Positions 20,396 through 30,604 of a stretch of DNA of 64,000 nucleotides are shown here, in pieces; position 1 is the stretch's first letter; each line of letters begins with the position of its first letter. The stretch comes from Cycas panzhihuaensis (Eukaryota; Cycadophyta), in contig CM041465.1 in NCBI GenBank assembly GCA_023213395.1, forward strand, positions 175,281,741 through 175,345,740, written 5' to 3'. The position numbers were made by a program, and so were the translations under genes. The notes under the pieces were generated by a model. It saw only the letters and a list, made by a program, of their open reading frames with translations. It made no database searches and was not told where the DNA came from.

Positions 20396-21060
20396 TTACC
20401 GGTCCTTCCTGAGGTATTGGCCTACTCTTAAACTTCCTACTTGAAATTCAAGAGGAACCACGGCTTCCAATCCATATACTAGTTGAAATGGTGTCTGTTT
20501 ATGAGATCTCTTTTTTACTGTTCTATCTGCCCAAAGGACTGAATGCAATTTTTCCGCCCAATCGGTTCGTTGTCCATTGCATATTTTCATCAAAGCAATC
20601 TTCAGAATTTTATTCGTACTTTCTACCTGCCCATTTGCTCTGGGATAATATGGTGAAGATCGACGATGCTGAATAAAAAATTCTGTAGTTAGGTATTTAA
20701 TTGTCTGATTCAGGAAGGCTCCTCCTTGATCAGACACGATTTCCAATGGGCAACCAAACCTAATAATAATAACTTCATATAAGAAGCGAGCTGTGCTTCT
20801 TGCATCATATTTTTTCATTGGTTTTGCCTCAGTCCATTTTGTCAAAAAATCTGTGGCCATCAGTATATATCTCGCATTCGTTTTCCTTGTTGGTGGACTG
20901 ATTGGTCCAACAAAATCTAATCCCCATTTCTCGAATGGGGCCTAGGCCAATATTGGATGAAGCGGCATAAAATTCTATTTTGAAGGTTTGCTCGCTTTTG
21001 GCGAATATCAGGTTTTCACCCATTTTTCTGCATCCCTGAACAGTGTAGGCCACCATAACC
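20396..21060 (-). pseudogene. Integrase catalytic core of element A
   Basis: The frame 20396-20860 contains ATDFLTKWTEAKPM, EIVSDQGGAF (catalytic D), SSPYYPRANGQVESTNK (catalytic E) and TPFQLVYGLEAVVPLEF. The first catalytic D lies in the preceding, shifted frame near 20910 (the LDFVGPIS block). This is the strand-transfer enzyme. Confidence 0.88.
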
Positions 21061-21481
21061 CTGCTGTCAACACTTTTCTGGCTGTGGCTTCTCCTCCATG
21101 ATGCGTTGCAGCTATTCCTTCATGTGCCTCTTTCAGCAATGGCTCTACTTCATGTTGAAGTATGCACCTTCGTAAAATTCCATCAGGTCCCAATTTATAT
21201 AACATACCACCTATTAATTGGAACGGAAAAGTTTTCTTAATAAAACTTTTCCTTTCTACTCTTTCCAGCCCTTGGGGTGTTTGCCCTGTGGTTAAATATT
21301 CTGCAATCCCTTCATACCATGCTGGCACAGCTTCTATGGAGAATAATTTATGATCTGGAAAATCATCAAAGACTCCCTTACCTTTTCCATTATCCTTTAT
21401 ACGCGATAATTGATCCGTATAATATGTTTCTCCCTTTTTACCACAATTTTGAACATGAATTCTTGAAACAGCATTAGCCAA
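21008..21481 (-). pseudogene. Integrase N-terminal zinc-binding region of element A
   Basis: It contains FPFQLIGGMLYKLGPDGILRRC, HEGIAATHHGGEATARKVL and GLWWPTLFRDAEKWV, the usual HHCC-region layout preceded by a variable linker. It overlaps the core in a different frame, so at least one frameshift is present. Confidence 0.85.
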
Positions 21482-22655
21482 CGGCTAATTCTCCCCTGCA
21501 AAATTGGTTTATTGATCAAATACTGAAGAGCTTGATGATCCACAAAAAATACAAATGGATTTGCTAACAGGTAATGTCGAAACTTCTGCAAGGCATACAC
21601 CATGCCTAATCCTTCTCGTTCCGTAACTGTATAGTTACGCTCCGCGGATGTCAATTTCCTGCTTGCAAAGGCAATCGGAAGATCTATTTTTTCATCTTCC
21701 GGTTGGGCCAATACACAGCCAATGGCATACAGTGATGCATCAACATGAACATGGAACGGTTTGTTCCAGTCCGGAAATTTAAGCACCGGAGCTTCAACTA
21801 TCTTCTTCTTCAAAGCATCAAAAGATAGTTGTTGTTGAAGTGTCCATTCCCATTTCACAGTTTTCTTCAGCAAAGATTCTAGAGGATGGGCTATCCGTGC
21901 ATAGTTTCTTATAAATTTCCGGTAATAACCAGTCATTCCCAAGAACCCTTTTAAATTTTTAGGTGTCCGAGGAACCAGAAATCTCAAAATTACCTCTACT
22001 TTTGCTGGGTCAGTTTTTAATCCATCCTTTGAAACAATATGCCCTAGCAATGTCCCAAATGGTACCAGGAAGGTATATTTATCTGGATTTAAGCATAACC
22101 TGCTTTCCCTGCACAATTCTAACATTAGTCTTAATTGAGACAAATGTTTTTCTATCGTACTATACAGAGTCCAGTCATCTAGAAACACCTCTCGCTTTGC
22201 CCAATAACTTCTTGAAGATGTTTAAAATTACTCTTTGAAAAGTTGCAGAGCATTTGTCACCCAAATGGCATGACTATATATGCATATGTCCCCCATTCCG
22301 TAACAAATGTTGTTTTCAGTTGGTCTTCAAGTGCAATACGTACTTGATTATAACCACTGAATCCATCTGTAAAGGAAAAAATTTCATGTCCTGCTACTTT
22401 TTCCAATACATCTTCCGTAAAAGGTATGGGAAATGGATCTTTCTTCGTAGCTTTATTCAAAGCTCTATAGTCTACGCAAATGCGCAATTTCCCATTCTTT
22501 TTAGGTACCACCACTACCGGGCTTACCCATTCACTGTTTTCAACTTCAAATATGTATCCGGCTTCTAAAAGTTTGTCTAATTCTATCTTTACTTGCTCCT
22601 TGTAGCGCGGATTCATTCTGTAAGGTCTTTGCCTTACTGGTTTTATACCTTCCAT
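21397..22655 (-). pseudogene. Reverse transcriptase and RNase H of element A
   Basis: The RT N-terminus (22257-22655) has RQRPYRMNPRYKEQV, SPVVVVPKKNGKLRICVDYRALN, DGFSGYNQV and YIVMPFG, then a frame break of about 60 bases. The rest (21397-22188) has the catalytic VFLDDWTLYS, LGHIVSKDGLKTDPAKV, FLGMTGYYRKFI, then RNase H with HVHVDASLYAIGCVLAQ, RNYTVTEREGLG and FFVDHQALQYL. All catalytic acidic positions I can judge are kept. Only the break near 22190-22256 disables it. Confidence 0.92.
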
Positions 22656-22736
22656 TAGCTCAATTTTGTGTTCCCCTAACTCTGGAGGAATCCCTTTTAG
22701 GTCTTTATAAGACCATGCAAAGACATCCTTAAATTC

Positions 22737-23538
22737 TTAAAAGAGAGAAACAACTTCTTCCATTATTGCAGGTTCCCAATAATTACCTAATTGTATACAC
22801 TTTGGGTCATCTTCTGTCCCTACATTAATGAACTTAAGCTGAAGTTCTTCTTTCTGAATAGACTTCCCATCTGGTTTTAACTTATAGGCTGGTGTTTGCA
22901 GAATTTCTTTATTCCCATACTCAACGGAAGAATATACTTTAGGAAATTTCCTTTCTTCCTTTAAATCTTCTTCGGAGCATGTCACACTTTTAGACAATTC
23001 ATAAAAACAATCATTTTGTATTTTATTAAAAGGAAGAATTACATTGTCTTCTTGGGGATCCCATAATACATTGTTACCTTCACTTGATTTATCTGCACAT
23101 AATTCCATCAAGTAACATTTTGATGTCTCCCCGGTTTCTTCCCAAGCTGATTGCAACCAGTCCAGCAAATATGCTGATGAAGTCTCGCTTGCCATCTGTG
23201 GAGGAGTCTCTAATGCTTGAAACGCTTCGAGCAGGACTTCTTGTTGTGGCTGTTGATGCTGTAGTTGAGGACATTCTATCCTCATCTTCAATCTTTTCAA
23301 TCTGCGGACCATCCGAACATTGAGGCAATACAACTTTTTTTCCTGCAAAATGCAATGTAAAGGTCAATCTTCCCCAATCTTGTAAAGCCTTTGTTGCTAG
23401 CAACCACGGCCGCCCTAGCAGTGCTGGATATGTTCTATTATGGTCTTGCATTCTGACAACTGCAAAATCTAATTGAATTGTAATCCCTGCCACAGTTACC
23501 GGAATGTCTATTAAGGATCCTATGGGTCGAATCTGCAA
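22737..23538 (-). pseudogene. Protease C-terminal part and protease-RT linker of element A
   Basis: The part at 23089-23538 continues the retropepsin domain (AGITIQLDFAVV, YPALLGRPWL). The overlapping frame 22737-23348 is an acidic linker ending in IQLGNYWEPAIMEEVV. The GNY-x-x-P block also appears in the B module (IYIGNYVKPFYGEQL). RT begins about 80 bases later. Confidence 0.75.
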
Positions 23539-24600
23539 TTAGTTGGCTAACCGGATTGTATAATCTGGGGAAACCAACTTTGGCCGTCCCAAGGAAACCC
23601 AAGAGGATTCAGGAAGTACATTTACTCCCGACCCACCATCCACCACTGTTTTACAAATCAAAGTTCCTAGCAACATCATTGGGACCCGGGGGTCGATTGC
23701 ATCCATCTTCGTTGTTCTCAATACTGGTTTTTCCATATGATGCAGAAAATAACCAGCTTCCCACCATTTAAAAATCACAGAGATTGGAATAGATATACCT
23801 GATTCCATCAGCAATTCTTTTACCATTTGCAACTTTTGCCAGGGATTTTGCTCCTCATGTGCTAACGGTCTTCTCTGGTATACATTTCCTTTAAATCGAT
23901 TCGCTTGTTGCATTTCCTCCAATTGTATTGTCCTTGTTGCCTCTTGTATTGCATCAACAGCTTCCTGCTGTCTTCTTTTCTCTATCTCTGGATCTGGAAA
24001 ATTTATTGTCTCTGCCAAGTTTGTGGCTTTTCCACTTCTCGTCTGCACATATACTGGCTTTTCCTTATCTGGAATTTTTGTAGCCAGATTCGAAGTTTGT
24101 ATCTTAGAACCAGGATTATTTGGACAATTTGCCCATTCATGATCTGCTGGACCACATTCTTCACAGATATAATCCTTTCCTTGTTTCTCCAATGGGCAGT
24201 CTGTCCTAAAATGTCCCCATCTAGAACACAAGTGGCAACGCACTGGTTTTGTCTTCCCTTTATATTGCTTAAAGGAAGAATTCTCCTTTTTTTGGAAAAA
24301 AGATTCTCTTGGTGGATTTCTGTAGTAACACTCCCATGTATTATGATTTTCTCTCCTACAGATCTCACACCATTTCTTCTCTCTTTGTTGATGTTCGTTT
24401 CTGAAATGTCTTTGCTGTCCGCAGGGAGGTGGACACCACACATTTTCTCGTGCTTTCCCCAGTTTTAACTTAGTTATTTCACTCCTTAATTTTTCAATCT
24501 CCTCATTCTGCTGGATTTCAGCAGGTGGTACAATGGACTGCTGTTTTAGCAATTCCAATTCTTTTTTCAACTTCTCAATTTCTGGATTTATGGTCCATAA
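23539..24600 (-). CDS. Gag C-terminus with three zinc knuckles, and protease start, of element A
   Basis: An open frame of 343 residues in 23539-24570. A leucine-rich coiled coil (residues 1-40) is followed by three C-x2-C-x4-H-x4-C knuckles: CEICRRENHNTWEC, CHLCSRWGHFRTDC and CEECGPADHEWANC. It ends with a retropepsin-like active site VVDGGSGVNVLP. The usual D-S/T-G is D-G-G here, and the B elements have VNGGVVVNVLP at the same place. Knuckles package the RNA genome. A stop near 24620 separates this frame from the capsid part, so it may be read by suppression or simply be mutated. Confidence 0.85.
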   Translation of the reverse strand, partial: LWTINPEIEKLKKELELLKQQSIVPPAEIQQNEEIEKLRSEITKLKLGKARENVWCPPPCGQQRHFRNEHQQREKKWCEICRRENHNTWECYYRNPPRESFFQKKENSSFKQYKGKTKPVRCHLCSRWGHFRTDCPLEKQGKDYICEECGPADHEWANCPNNPGSKIQTSNLATKIPDKEKPVYVQTRSGKATNLAETINFPDPEIEKRRQQEAVDAIQEATRTIQLEEMQQANRFKGNVYQRRPLAHEEQNPWQKLQMVKELLMESGISIPISVIFKWWEAGYFLHHMEKPVLRTTKMDAIDPRVPMMLLGTLICKTVVDGGSGVNVLPESSWVSLGRPKLVSPDYTIRLAN

Positions 24601-24624
24601 GGATGATTGTCCTATATTCTGGAT

Positions 24625-25221
24625 TCAATTATATGCTGTCCTTGTCTGATTTTCAAATCGCAATGCTAATTCTTTCACTTGCTCATAATTATTTAAGGGA
24701 TGAAACATAATTTTTTCTTTTAAGTGTGGTAATAACCCTTCTACAAAATATTTAAGTGACAGCATTGGATTTATTGGAACCAATGGATCCATTTTATTTA
24801 ATATGATTCTCAGTCTACCATCAAAATCATTAACCGACTCACCTGGAATTTGTCTAATTTCTTCCGTGGCACGGAATACCGCCATCGGATCTCTTAGTCT
24901 TTGGAATCTATCCAGAAATTTTGTTTGGACCATTTCCCAACTGGGGTTCGTTGCTGCAACATACTGGTACCATGCAATCGCTATTCCTCGCAATGTAGAA
25001 AAAAATCTGGCCTTAATTTCTTCTGGATCCTTGACTTTCTTGATTTTCAACATATTAGAAAACAAGGCGAGGTGATCTCCGGGGTCTCCCGAGCCATCAA
25101 ACTGGAGATGCCCAAACATAGCATCATTCTGTACCACCACATATGGAGGAATTGCTTGACTTCCCCCACTTCCTTGCGACATTGTTCTCGGAGCTGAAGA
25201 ACCTGGTCTTCTTTGGGTCAA
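24625..25221 (-). CDS. Gag capsid domain of element A
   Basis: An open frame of 198 residues from MTQRRPG. It has a retrotransposon gag domain: FDGSGDPGDHLALFSNML, IKARFFSTLRGIAIAWYQYV, WEMVQTKFLDRFQRL, IPGESVNDFDGRLR and LKYFVEGLLPHLKEKI. It aligns with gag of B1 and B2 (ACTLRGVPL-x-WYKE, RPGES-[VI]-LTYISRMK). It forms the particle shell in the cytoplasm. The only break before the zinc knuckles is the stop near 24620. Confidence 0.88.
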   Translation of the reverse strand: MTQRRPGSSAPRTMSQGSGGSQAIPPYVVVQNDAMFGHLQFDGSGDPGDHLALFSNMLKIKKVKDPEEIKARFFSTLRGIAIAWYQYVAATNPSWEMVQTKFLDRFQRLRDPMAVFRATEEIRQIPGESVNDFDGRLRIILNKMDPLVPINPMLSLKYFVEGLLPHLKEKIMFHPLNNYEQVKELALRFENQTRTAYN

Positions 25222-25654
25222 TTACATTCAATTGCCTCGTTACCTTCTCGCCTCAACGCCGCTTCGGACTTTCATCAATAAAGGATGACCCTGTGAACAT
25301 GCGAGTCATTCTATATAATGGATTCAGTATATGGGAATGATCCTCTTTTACCTGAAGGATATAACAGTCCCAACTTGCTGCGGTGGTACTGTATATTTCC
25401 AATTTTAATAAATTTTCTTCCTTTGTCTCAAAACTGCCTGTTTGCTTATTTGTCCTTTCCAAATCTTCCTGCACTGTTTTATTACCCTTAGGCAATTCTT
25501 TATTAATCAGTTTCTGTGAATTTTCAAGTAGCCATTCTGTTTCTTTACTCAAATGTTCTTCTTGAATTTGCTACCATCTGATTGTCGGATTTTAATAAAT
25601 TTCCTACTTCTTCTGGGCTCAATTCTTTATGAATTTGCAGCAAATCATCTACTT

Positions 25655-25940
25655 GGCGCACCCCAAGCTGGGTATGTCGCCCTGCCTTTTGCTGTTTTTC
25701 CAGCGACTGCTTTGCTTCACCTTGGCGCAACCCTAATTGGGTTCGCCGCCCTTCCTCCTGTTGGTTTACCAGCAATTGTTCTTCCTGGCGCAACCCTAAT
25801 TGGGTTCACCGCCCTTCCTCCTACTAGTTTACCAGCAATTGTTCTTCCTGGCGCAACCCTAATTGGGTTCGCCCATCTTTTATCTGTTGTCCTAAGAACA
25901 AATCCCTTATTCCTTCCTGGCACAATCCTAATTGGGTTTG
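25655..25940. repeat. In-frame tandem repeat of 63-69 bp in the A pre-gag ORF
   Basis: Five units start at 25655, 25724, 25787, 25850 and 25919, each with GGCGCAACCCTAATTGGG or close variants. All offsets (69, 63, 63, 69) are multiples of three. Confidence 0.88.
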
Positions 25941-26029
25941 CTGCCCTAAAAATTTTTGCAATGTATCAACATTGTTCCATACCTGACAATTTTGCAGGTC
26001 TCCTTCTTCTATGTCGTTATCTTCCGCAC

Positions 26030-26190
26030 ATTTTTCTTCTACAACTTTATCTTCTGTGCCTTCGTCTTCCGCGGCTTTATCCTCCGCGCCTTTGTCTTCT
26101 GCAACTTTATCTTCTGTGCCTTCGTCTTCCGCGGCTTTATCCTCTGTGCCTTTGTCTTCTGCAACTTTATCTTCTGTGCCTTGATTTTTG
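26030..26190. repeat. 15-bp/60-bp repeats in the A pre-gag ORF
   Basis: Repeats with TTTATCTTCTGTGCC and GCGGCTTTATCCTC cores, a 60-bp higher-order period and a 15-bp sub-period, coding pentapeptides on the minus strand. Confidence 0.85.
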
Positions 26191-26475
26191 TTCAAAAATT
26201 TTCCACTTCTTTCTTCCTTCAGCCGACTCGTGTCTTCCTGAGGTTCCTCGTCCTTGTTACACCCATCGGCGACTGGGTCCGCTTTCCTCTTGCCTCCCTT
26301 CCAACCTCACTTTTACCTATTTTTCTATTATTTCTCCGGGTCTTCGCACCCTCCTCGGCTCTTCTCCGTCCCGGTGCCTTCTCTCGTCCCGAGTTTCTAT
26401 CTTTTCAACGAATTCACCCTAGGTGGCATGAGCGGCTTCGTGTCTTTATCTTTTCATCTTTTTCTCGATAGGAAA

Positions 26476-26492
26476 TCCCAAGAACGGAACCA
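26476..26492 (-). other. Primer binding site of element A (tRNA-Glu type)
   Basis: On the minus strand TGGTTCCGTTCTTGGGA lies 3 nt inside the 5' LTR. The first 10 bases complement the AACGGAACCA end expected of plant tRNA-Glu. Confidence 0.7.
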
Positions 26493-26495
26493 ATA

Positions 26496-26898
26496 TGTGT
26501 GGGCCTCAATCATGCTCGACAATTGCAAAGAGAAAGACACACACTTTTAGAATAAATCCATCCGTAATTAGTTACTCAAAATGGCACCGCGTCCTCTCCT
26601 CTCACAACCGCCCGCCAAACGACATGGGGGGCCTTACACGCGCGTAATTCTTTTACATAGACATAAGCAAACTGAAGTACATACCGCACATTGCGGTTCT
26701 CCTCTTTTATACTCTTTTTAAGAACGTTACATAACTGTTTCTTTTTCACAAAATAAGTTACTTTCCTAACTATCATGGGTTTGCCCGCTGCCCGGACAGC
26801 CCCATTCCCTGCCCGAATAGCAGCTCCAGAGGCACTCAGTAGCATCAGAACGACTCAGAGTGACTGTTAGTGGTTGTAATGACAAAATCAACCACACA
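26496..26898 (-). repeat. 5' LTR of element A
   Basis: A 403-bp LTR with ends TGTGTGG...CCACACA. TATA box at 26704-26711. Confidence 0.92.
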
Positions 26899-27982
26899 GT
26901 AAACACAGGCCACTACGATGGTCAAAAGAATATAAATTGAGAAGGGTAAGGGGATTGAACCTAAACAATAATGAGACTAAGGAACAATCCGTTGAAGAAT
27001 CTAAGGCAAGTGGAGCCCAGACCTCAAGAACAAGGAGAGGAAAGAAATGGAGAACAAATGGTACTAACACCTGCCCCAATTGGATTTGACCTTATAAGCC
27101 CATAAAATGAGGAGAATTTACAAGGGAATTTGGAACAAAGTGACATTACAAATGAAAAAGAAACTCGAGGGAAGGAGGAACATATAAATGTGGATGATAC
27201 CCCGAAGGACCTAAGTGATAACAAGGAAAAGGTAGAGGAAGGTCCCTTAGCGTATTGGAAAAACAAATTAACAAGAAAGTTATCTGAAGACTCACCGGAC
27301 AAGGGGTCTGAGCAATCATATTTAGTGGTCACACCATTAACAGTATAAGTGCCAGGAGTACCTGACCCTATTCATTAAAAAATACCATTTCAAAACCCTC
27401 TATTTAGGAGAGATAGTGCTACACCAAGCACAACAAATACATCACCCAAACCAAATAGTGAGAAGAAGGGAACAAAATCTCTAAAGGAGTTAGATTCTGA
27501 GGGAGAAAGGTCACCATCACTTAGAGGGACATCAATGCAATCACCAAGGATGGACGACTCAAGGGAATTTGGGAAGTTAATCTTCAATGATACATCTGAT
27601 GCTAGAGACCATGTGTACTTGTTCCAAAACTTGATTAATGTGAAAAGAATCATGGATGAGCAGGAGATAAAGGCAAGGCTTGCTTGTACGTTGAGGGGAG
27701 TACCATTGGAATGGTACAAAGAGGTGGATCAAACAAAATCTTAGGCAAATACAAAAAAGTTGTTTGAGGAATGATTCCAAAAATTCTGCAGCAATGAGGC
27801 CGTCGAAATTGCCCTAAGGGAAATCAAACAAAGACCCGGCGAATCGATATTAACTTATATCAGTCGCATGAAGATAATTGTCGCCAATATAGTAAATAGA
27901 TAATAACAGACCATAATAAGAAGAATTAGTTTGTTAGAGGGTTGAATGAAAAACTGAGATCCATAATGCATGGACATCCCGT
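26899..27982 (+). pseudogene. Pre-gag and gag N-terminal part of element B1
   Basis: It continues B1 after element A. The pre-gag part (27130-27348) has VEEGPLAYWKNKLTRK, matching AEEGPSAYWENKLTR in B2. The gag part (from about 27546) has MDDSREFGKLIFNDTSDA, LACTLRGVPLEWYKE, then stops, then NEAVEIALREI and RPGESILTYISRMK. B2 inserts at 27983 in the gag domain (TSD CCCGT/CCTGT). Confidence 0.85.
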
Positions 27983-28812
27983 TGTTGGAGTCAAAAGTGA
28001 TCCAATGGCTGTGTGAGGACCAGAGGTAGGTCAGATAACCCGAGTTGTGCAGGTACGGACCGCATTTGAGGTACACACGAGGCAAAACGCGTAAAACCAA
28101 AGATTCTAAGTACGTATGACAGGTGCATACCTAGAACGGCACGTATGATGACACGCATCAACGGCGGAACTAACCGAGCGTAAGCTTGCACGCGACTCAA
28201 AGGGACCAGTGAAGACCTGTTGAGGTGCCAGACGTACATACGGACGAACACAAAGGATGATTAATTACGTGCTAAACAATTGATTAAGTGAAAGGGTACG
28301 CATGACTGAAGGGGTACGGTTATGACAGGCAGTCATAACCCTTCAGCCAAAAGGTACCAACATGAGTACTTAAGGAGGTACGCATGATTCACCAAGTTAG
28401 GGTGAGAGCCGGATATCACAGGTACGCAAAGGTGCAGGAGCCAGTACGCATGACAGCCATTTGGAGCATCATTGTATGATAAGTACCATCTTGGTACGCA
28501 TATGTAACAAGAAGACTGTATGCTGCTGGAATGCTCAGGAATGCATTCTAGCCTTTGTGTAACTGAACTGTTGACTTAATAAAAGGAAGAGTTACGTGGA
28601 AATTGGTGTATTCTTGGTGTTGTGATGATGATTTGCTGAGTATGTATTGATTTCTATACTGTTGTGTACCATTCTGTGAATTATATGTGAAATATATGTG
28701 GAATGTATGTGAATGACCATGTTGACAGTATCCTGAACTAGACTATAGCGTTGGGTAACCTTGGCAAGTGCATTGTTCCTACAAGTGTAGTAGGAACAAA
28801 CCTAAGTCAACA
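27983..28812 (+). repeat. 5' LTR of element B2
   Basis: An 830-bp direct repeat of 35097-35905. Unusually rich in GTACG and TACGCAT motifs. It has an AATAAAAGGAAG stretch near 28580 that may act in polyadenylation. Confidence 0.92.
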
Positions 28813-28813
28813 T

Positions 28814-28826
28814 TGGTTCTGTTGCC
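28814..28826 (+). other. Primer binding site of element B2 (tRNA-Glu type)
   Basis: TGGTTCTGTTGCC, one base after the LTR, identical to that of B1. Confidence 0.7.
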
Positions 28827-28954
28827 TACGTCCGCTGAGGAGGGACAAGGGCCTAGGAGTTTCAAAGAGAAGTATGTGTAAAGGGCAGAGGACCTCGGTC
28901 GCTTGCCGTGATGGCAGTCAGAACTAAGCCACTGAAGAACCATGGGACCTTCCA

Positions 28955-29410
28955 ATGCCACCTAAGAGGCCTTCAAGGTCGGAAGAGCCCCAGAATGATA
29001 CTTCACCCAAGGAAAAGGAAACCAGCAGACAAAGGGCACTAAGATGGTCAAAAGAATCAAAACTCAGAAGGGCAAGGAGGTTAAGTTCGCAAAACAACGA
29101 GACTAAGGGACAGTCCGTTGAAGGATCTGAGGCAAGTGGAGCCCAGACACCTCAGGAGGAGGAAACTCATGACGAACGCATGGTATTGACACCAGCCCCA
29201 ATCATAGATGATTTGTTTAGCCCGGAGATTGAAGGGAAGCCAAAAGTGGATGAAAAACATCAAGAGATCTTAACAGAGGGAAGTATACTAGTGCAGGACA
29301 GCCTGAAGGACCTAGGTGACAGCGATAAGAAGGCGGAGGAAGGTCCCTCGGCATATTGGGAGAATAAGCTAACGAGATGTTTTTCAAGATTCGACAGAAA
29401 GGGGTTCTGA
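28955..29410 (+). CDS. Pre-gag ORF of element B2
   Basis: An open frame of 151 residues from MPPKRPSRSEEPQND. The N-terminus is very basic (LRWSKESKLRRARRLSSQ). The remainder is acidic with EEGPSAYWENKLTR near the end, a block shared with B1. No catalytic motif is visible. A nucleic-acid-binding leader for gag is possible but unproven. The frame ends at a stop (29408) before the gag capsid region. Confidence 0.6.
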   Translation: MPPKRPSRSEEPQNDTSPKEKETSRQRALRWSKESKLRRARRLSSQNNETKGQSVEGSEASGAQTPQEEETHDERMVLTPAPIIDDLFSPEIEGKPKVDEKHQEILTEGSILVQDSLKDLGDSDKKAEEGPSAYWENKLTRCFSRFDRKGF

Positions 29411-30604
29411 TCAATCTTATATTACGGTAACACCATTGACTATACAAGTTCCAGGTGTAGTGGAACCCATACATATAAAAACTCTATTCAAGAATTCGCT
29501 GTTTGGAAAAGATAGTACAGCGGTAGGCACTCCTAGTGCATCCCCAAAGGAGGGAGGAAAGGAAAATTCACCATCGTGGGGATGCTACAATCTCCCAAAA
29601 TGGACGACTATAGAGACTTTGGGAAACTAATCTTTAATGATACTTCAGACGCAACAGAGCATGTATATCTATTTCAGAGCCTTATTGATGTAAAAAAGAT
29701 TACAGACAAAGATGAAATCAAAGCATGATTCGCCTGTACGCTAAGAGGAGTACCTTTGGCATGGTATAAGGAAACAAATAAGAATGAGCCATGGGTGAAA
29801 CTTAAGAAAGCATTCGAAGAAAGATTTCAAAAATTCCGCAGTAATGAAGTAGTGGAAATCGCACTACGAGAGATCGGACAGAGGCCGGGAGAATCCGTCC
29901 TAACTTACATTAGCCGAATGAAAATCATTGCGGCAAGCATGATCAATGAGACAATAACAGATCATAATATGAAGAATTACTTTGTAAGAGGGCTGAATGA
30001 GAAGTTGCGAGCCATGATGCATCCATTGAAATCATTCAAGAATGCTCAAAATCTAGCATTAGATTTTGAAATGGAGATGGACGCACAAGCAAGAGGACAA
30101 GACTCCTTGCTGCTGAAGTTACAGGACGAGATTAGAGAGTTGAAGCAAAACCAGTACAACCGACCCTTCTGCCAAGTAGGGGTAGCAGAAGAGGAATCGG
30201 AGTTGGAGGCATTGAGAAAAGAGGTGGCTAGATCGAAAATTAGAAATAACCGTGAAGAAGAGGAAACACCCAAAAAGAAAGAGCACACTGGAAGGGTAAC
30301 CAAGTGGTGCCACATTTGCGAAGAAAACTCACATACCACCAGGGAATGTGATTTAAATTTAAAAAACAGTGCGCTGCACCAACAAGAGAAGTGGTGCCAT
30401 ATATGTGAAGTTGATACACATACAACTAAGGATTGTTTTTACAATCCCAGGGGAAAAGTATTCAGAGGACGAGGTCGGGGAAGGGGAGGCAACCCACATC
30501 GGAATGTGTATACAACGAGGGGTGCACCAAAACCCTCGAGGAAGAAACCGCCAATGGGGAGATGCCTCATCTGTCTTCGCCGCAATCGGAAGTCGAATGC
30601 CTAA
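29411..30604 (+). pseudogene. Gag of element B2 with zinc knuckles
   Basis: The capsid domain starts near 29598 (MDDYRDFGKLIFNDTSDA). A stop at 29727 and then an open frame 29756-30604 follow, with WYKETNKNEPWVKL, FEERFQKFRSNEVVEIAL, RPGESVLTYISRMKI, NYFVRGLNEKLRAMMHPL and a coiled coil. Then come two knuckles, CHICEENSHTTREC and CHICEVDTHTTKDC, an RGRGRGRGGN box, and CLICLRRNRKSN, where a third knuckle is degenerate. B1 keeps C-x2-C-x4-H-x4-C at the third or fourth place (CSNCDPSDHKIEEC). Confidence 0.87.

Larger units (their letters stand above)
25253..26429 (-). pseudogene. Pre-gag ORF of element A with peptide repeats
   Basis: The frame begins with an ATG at 26429 (MPPRVNSLKR), has early stops, and is open in 25824-26195, 25545-25793 and 25253-25552 with frame changes. 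Two repeat tracts are coded: pentapeptide repeats of the AEDKG/TEDKV type (about 26030-26190) and units of 21-23 residues with TQLGLRQEEQLLVN (25655-25940). The rest is acidic and polar. B2 also has a charged ORF beginning MPPKRPSRSEE before gag, so a pre-gag ORF is a group feature. Function unknown. Confidence 0.65.
17168..26898 (-). mobile_element. Element A: Ty3/gypsy retrotransposon with pre-gag ORF and envelope-position ORF
   Basis: The LTRs are 17168-17628 and 26496-26898, each with perfect 7-bp inverted ends TGTGTGG...CCACACA. The flanks are GTAAT (17163-17167) and GTAAA (26899-26903), a TSD with one change. Minus-strand order: PBS (tRNA-Glu type), pre-gag ORF with repeats, gag, three zinc knuckles, protease, RT, RNase H, integrase, minisatellite, extra ORF, polypurine tract. 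Several stops and frameshifts are present. This is the most complete member of the A/H/B group and the only one with RT in view. Confidence 0.93.

Noticed and set aside
23905-24468. Plus-strand reading of 187 residues, Trp/Phe/Leu-rich
   Set aside because: Antisense of the zinc-knuckle gag region; Cys/Lys codons reversed give hydrophobic residues.
25553-26422. Long plus-strand reading of 289 residues, hydrophobic and repetitive
   Set aside because: It is the antisense of the repeat-coding pre-gag ORF of element A; repeats of three-base period open several frames at once.
28020-28812. The B LTR considered as two adjacent solo LTRs because of repeated motifs
   Set aside because: Both LTRs of B2 align end to end with TGTTG...CAACA limits and TSDs.
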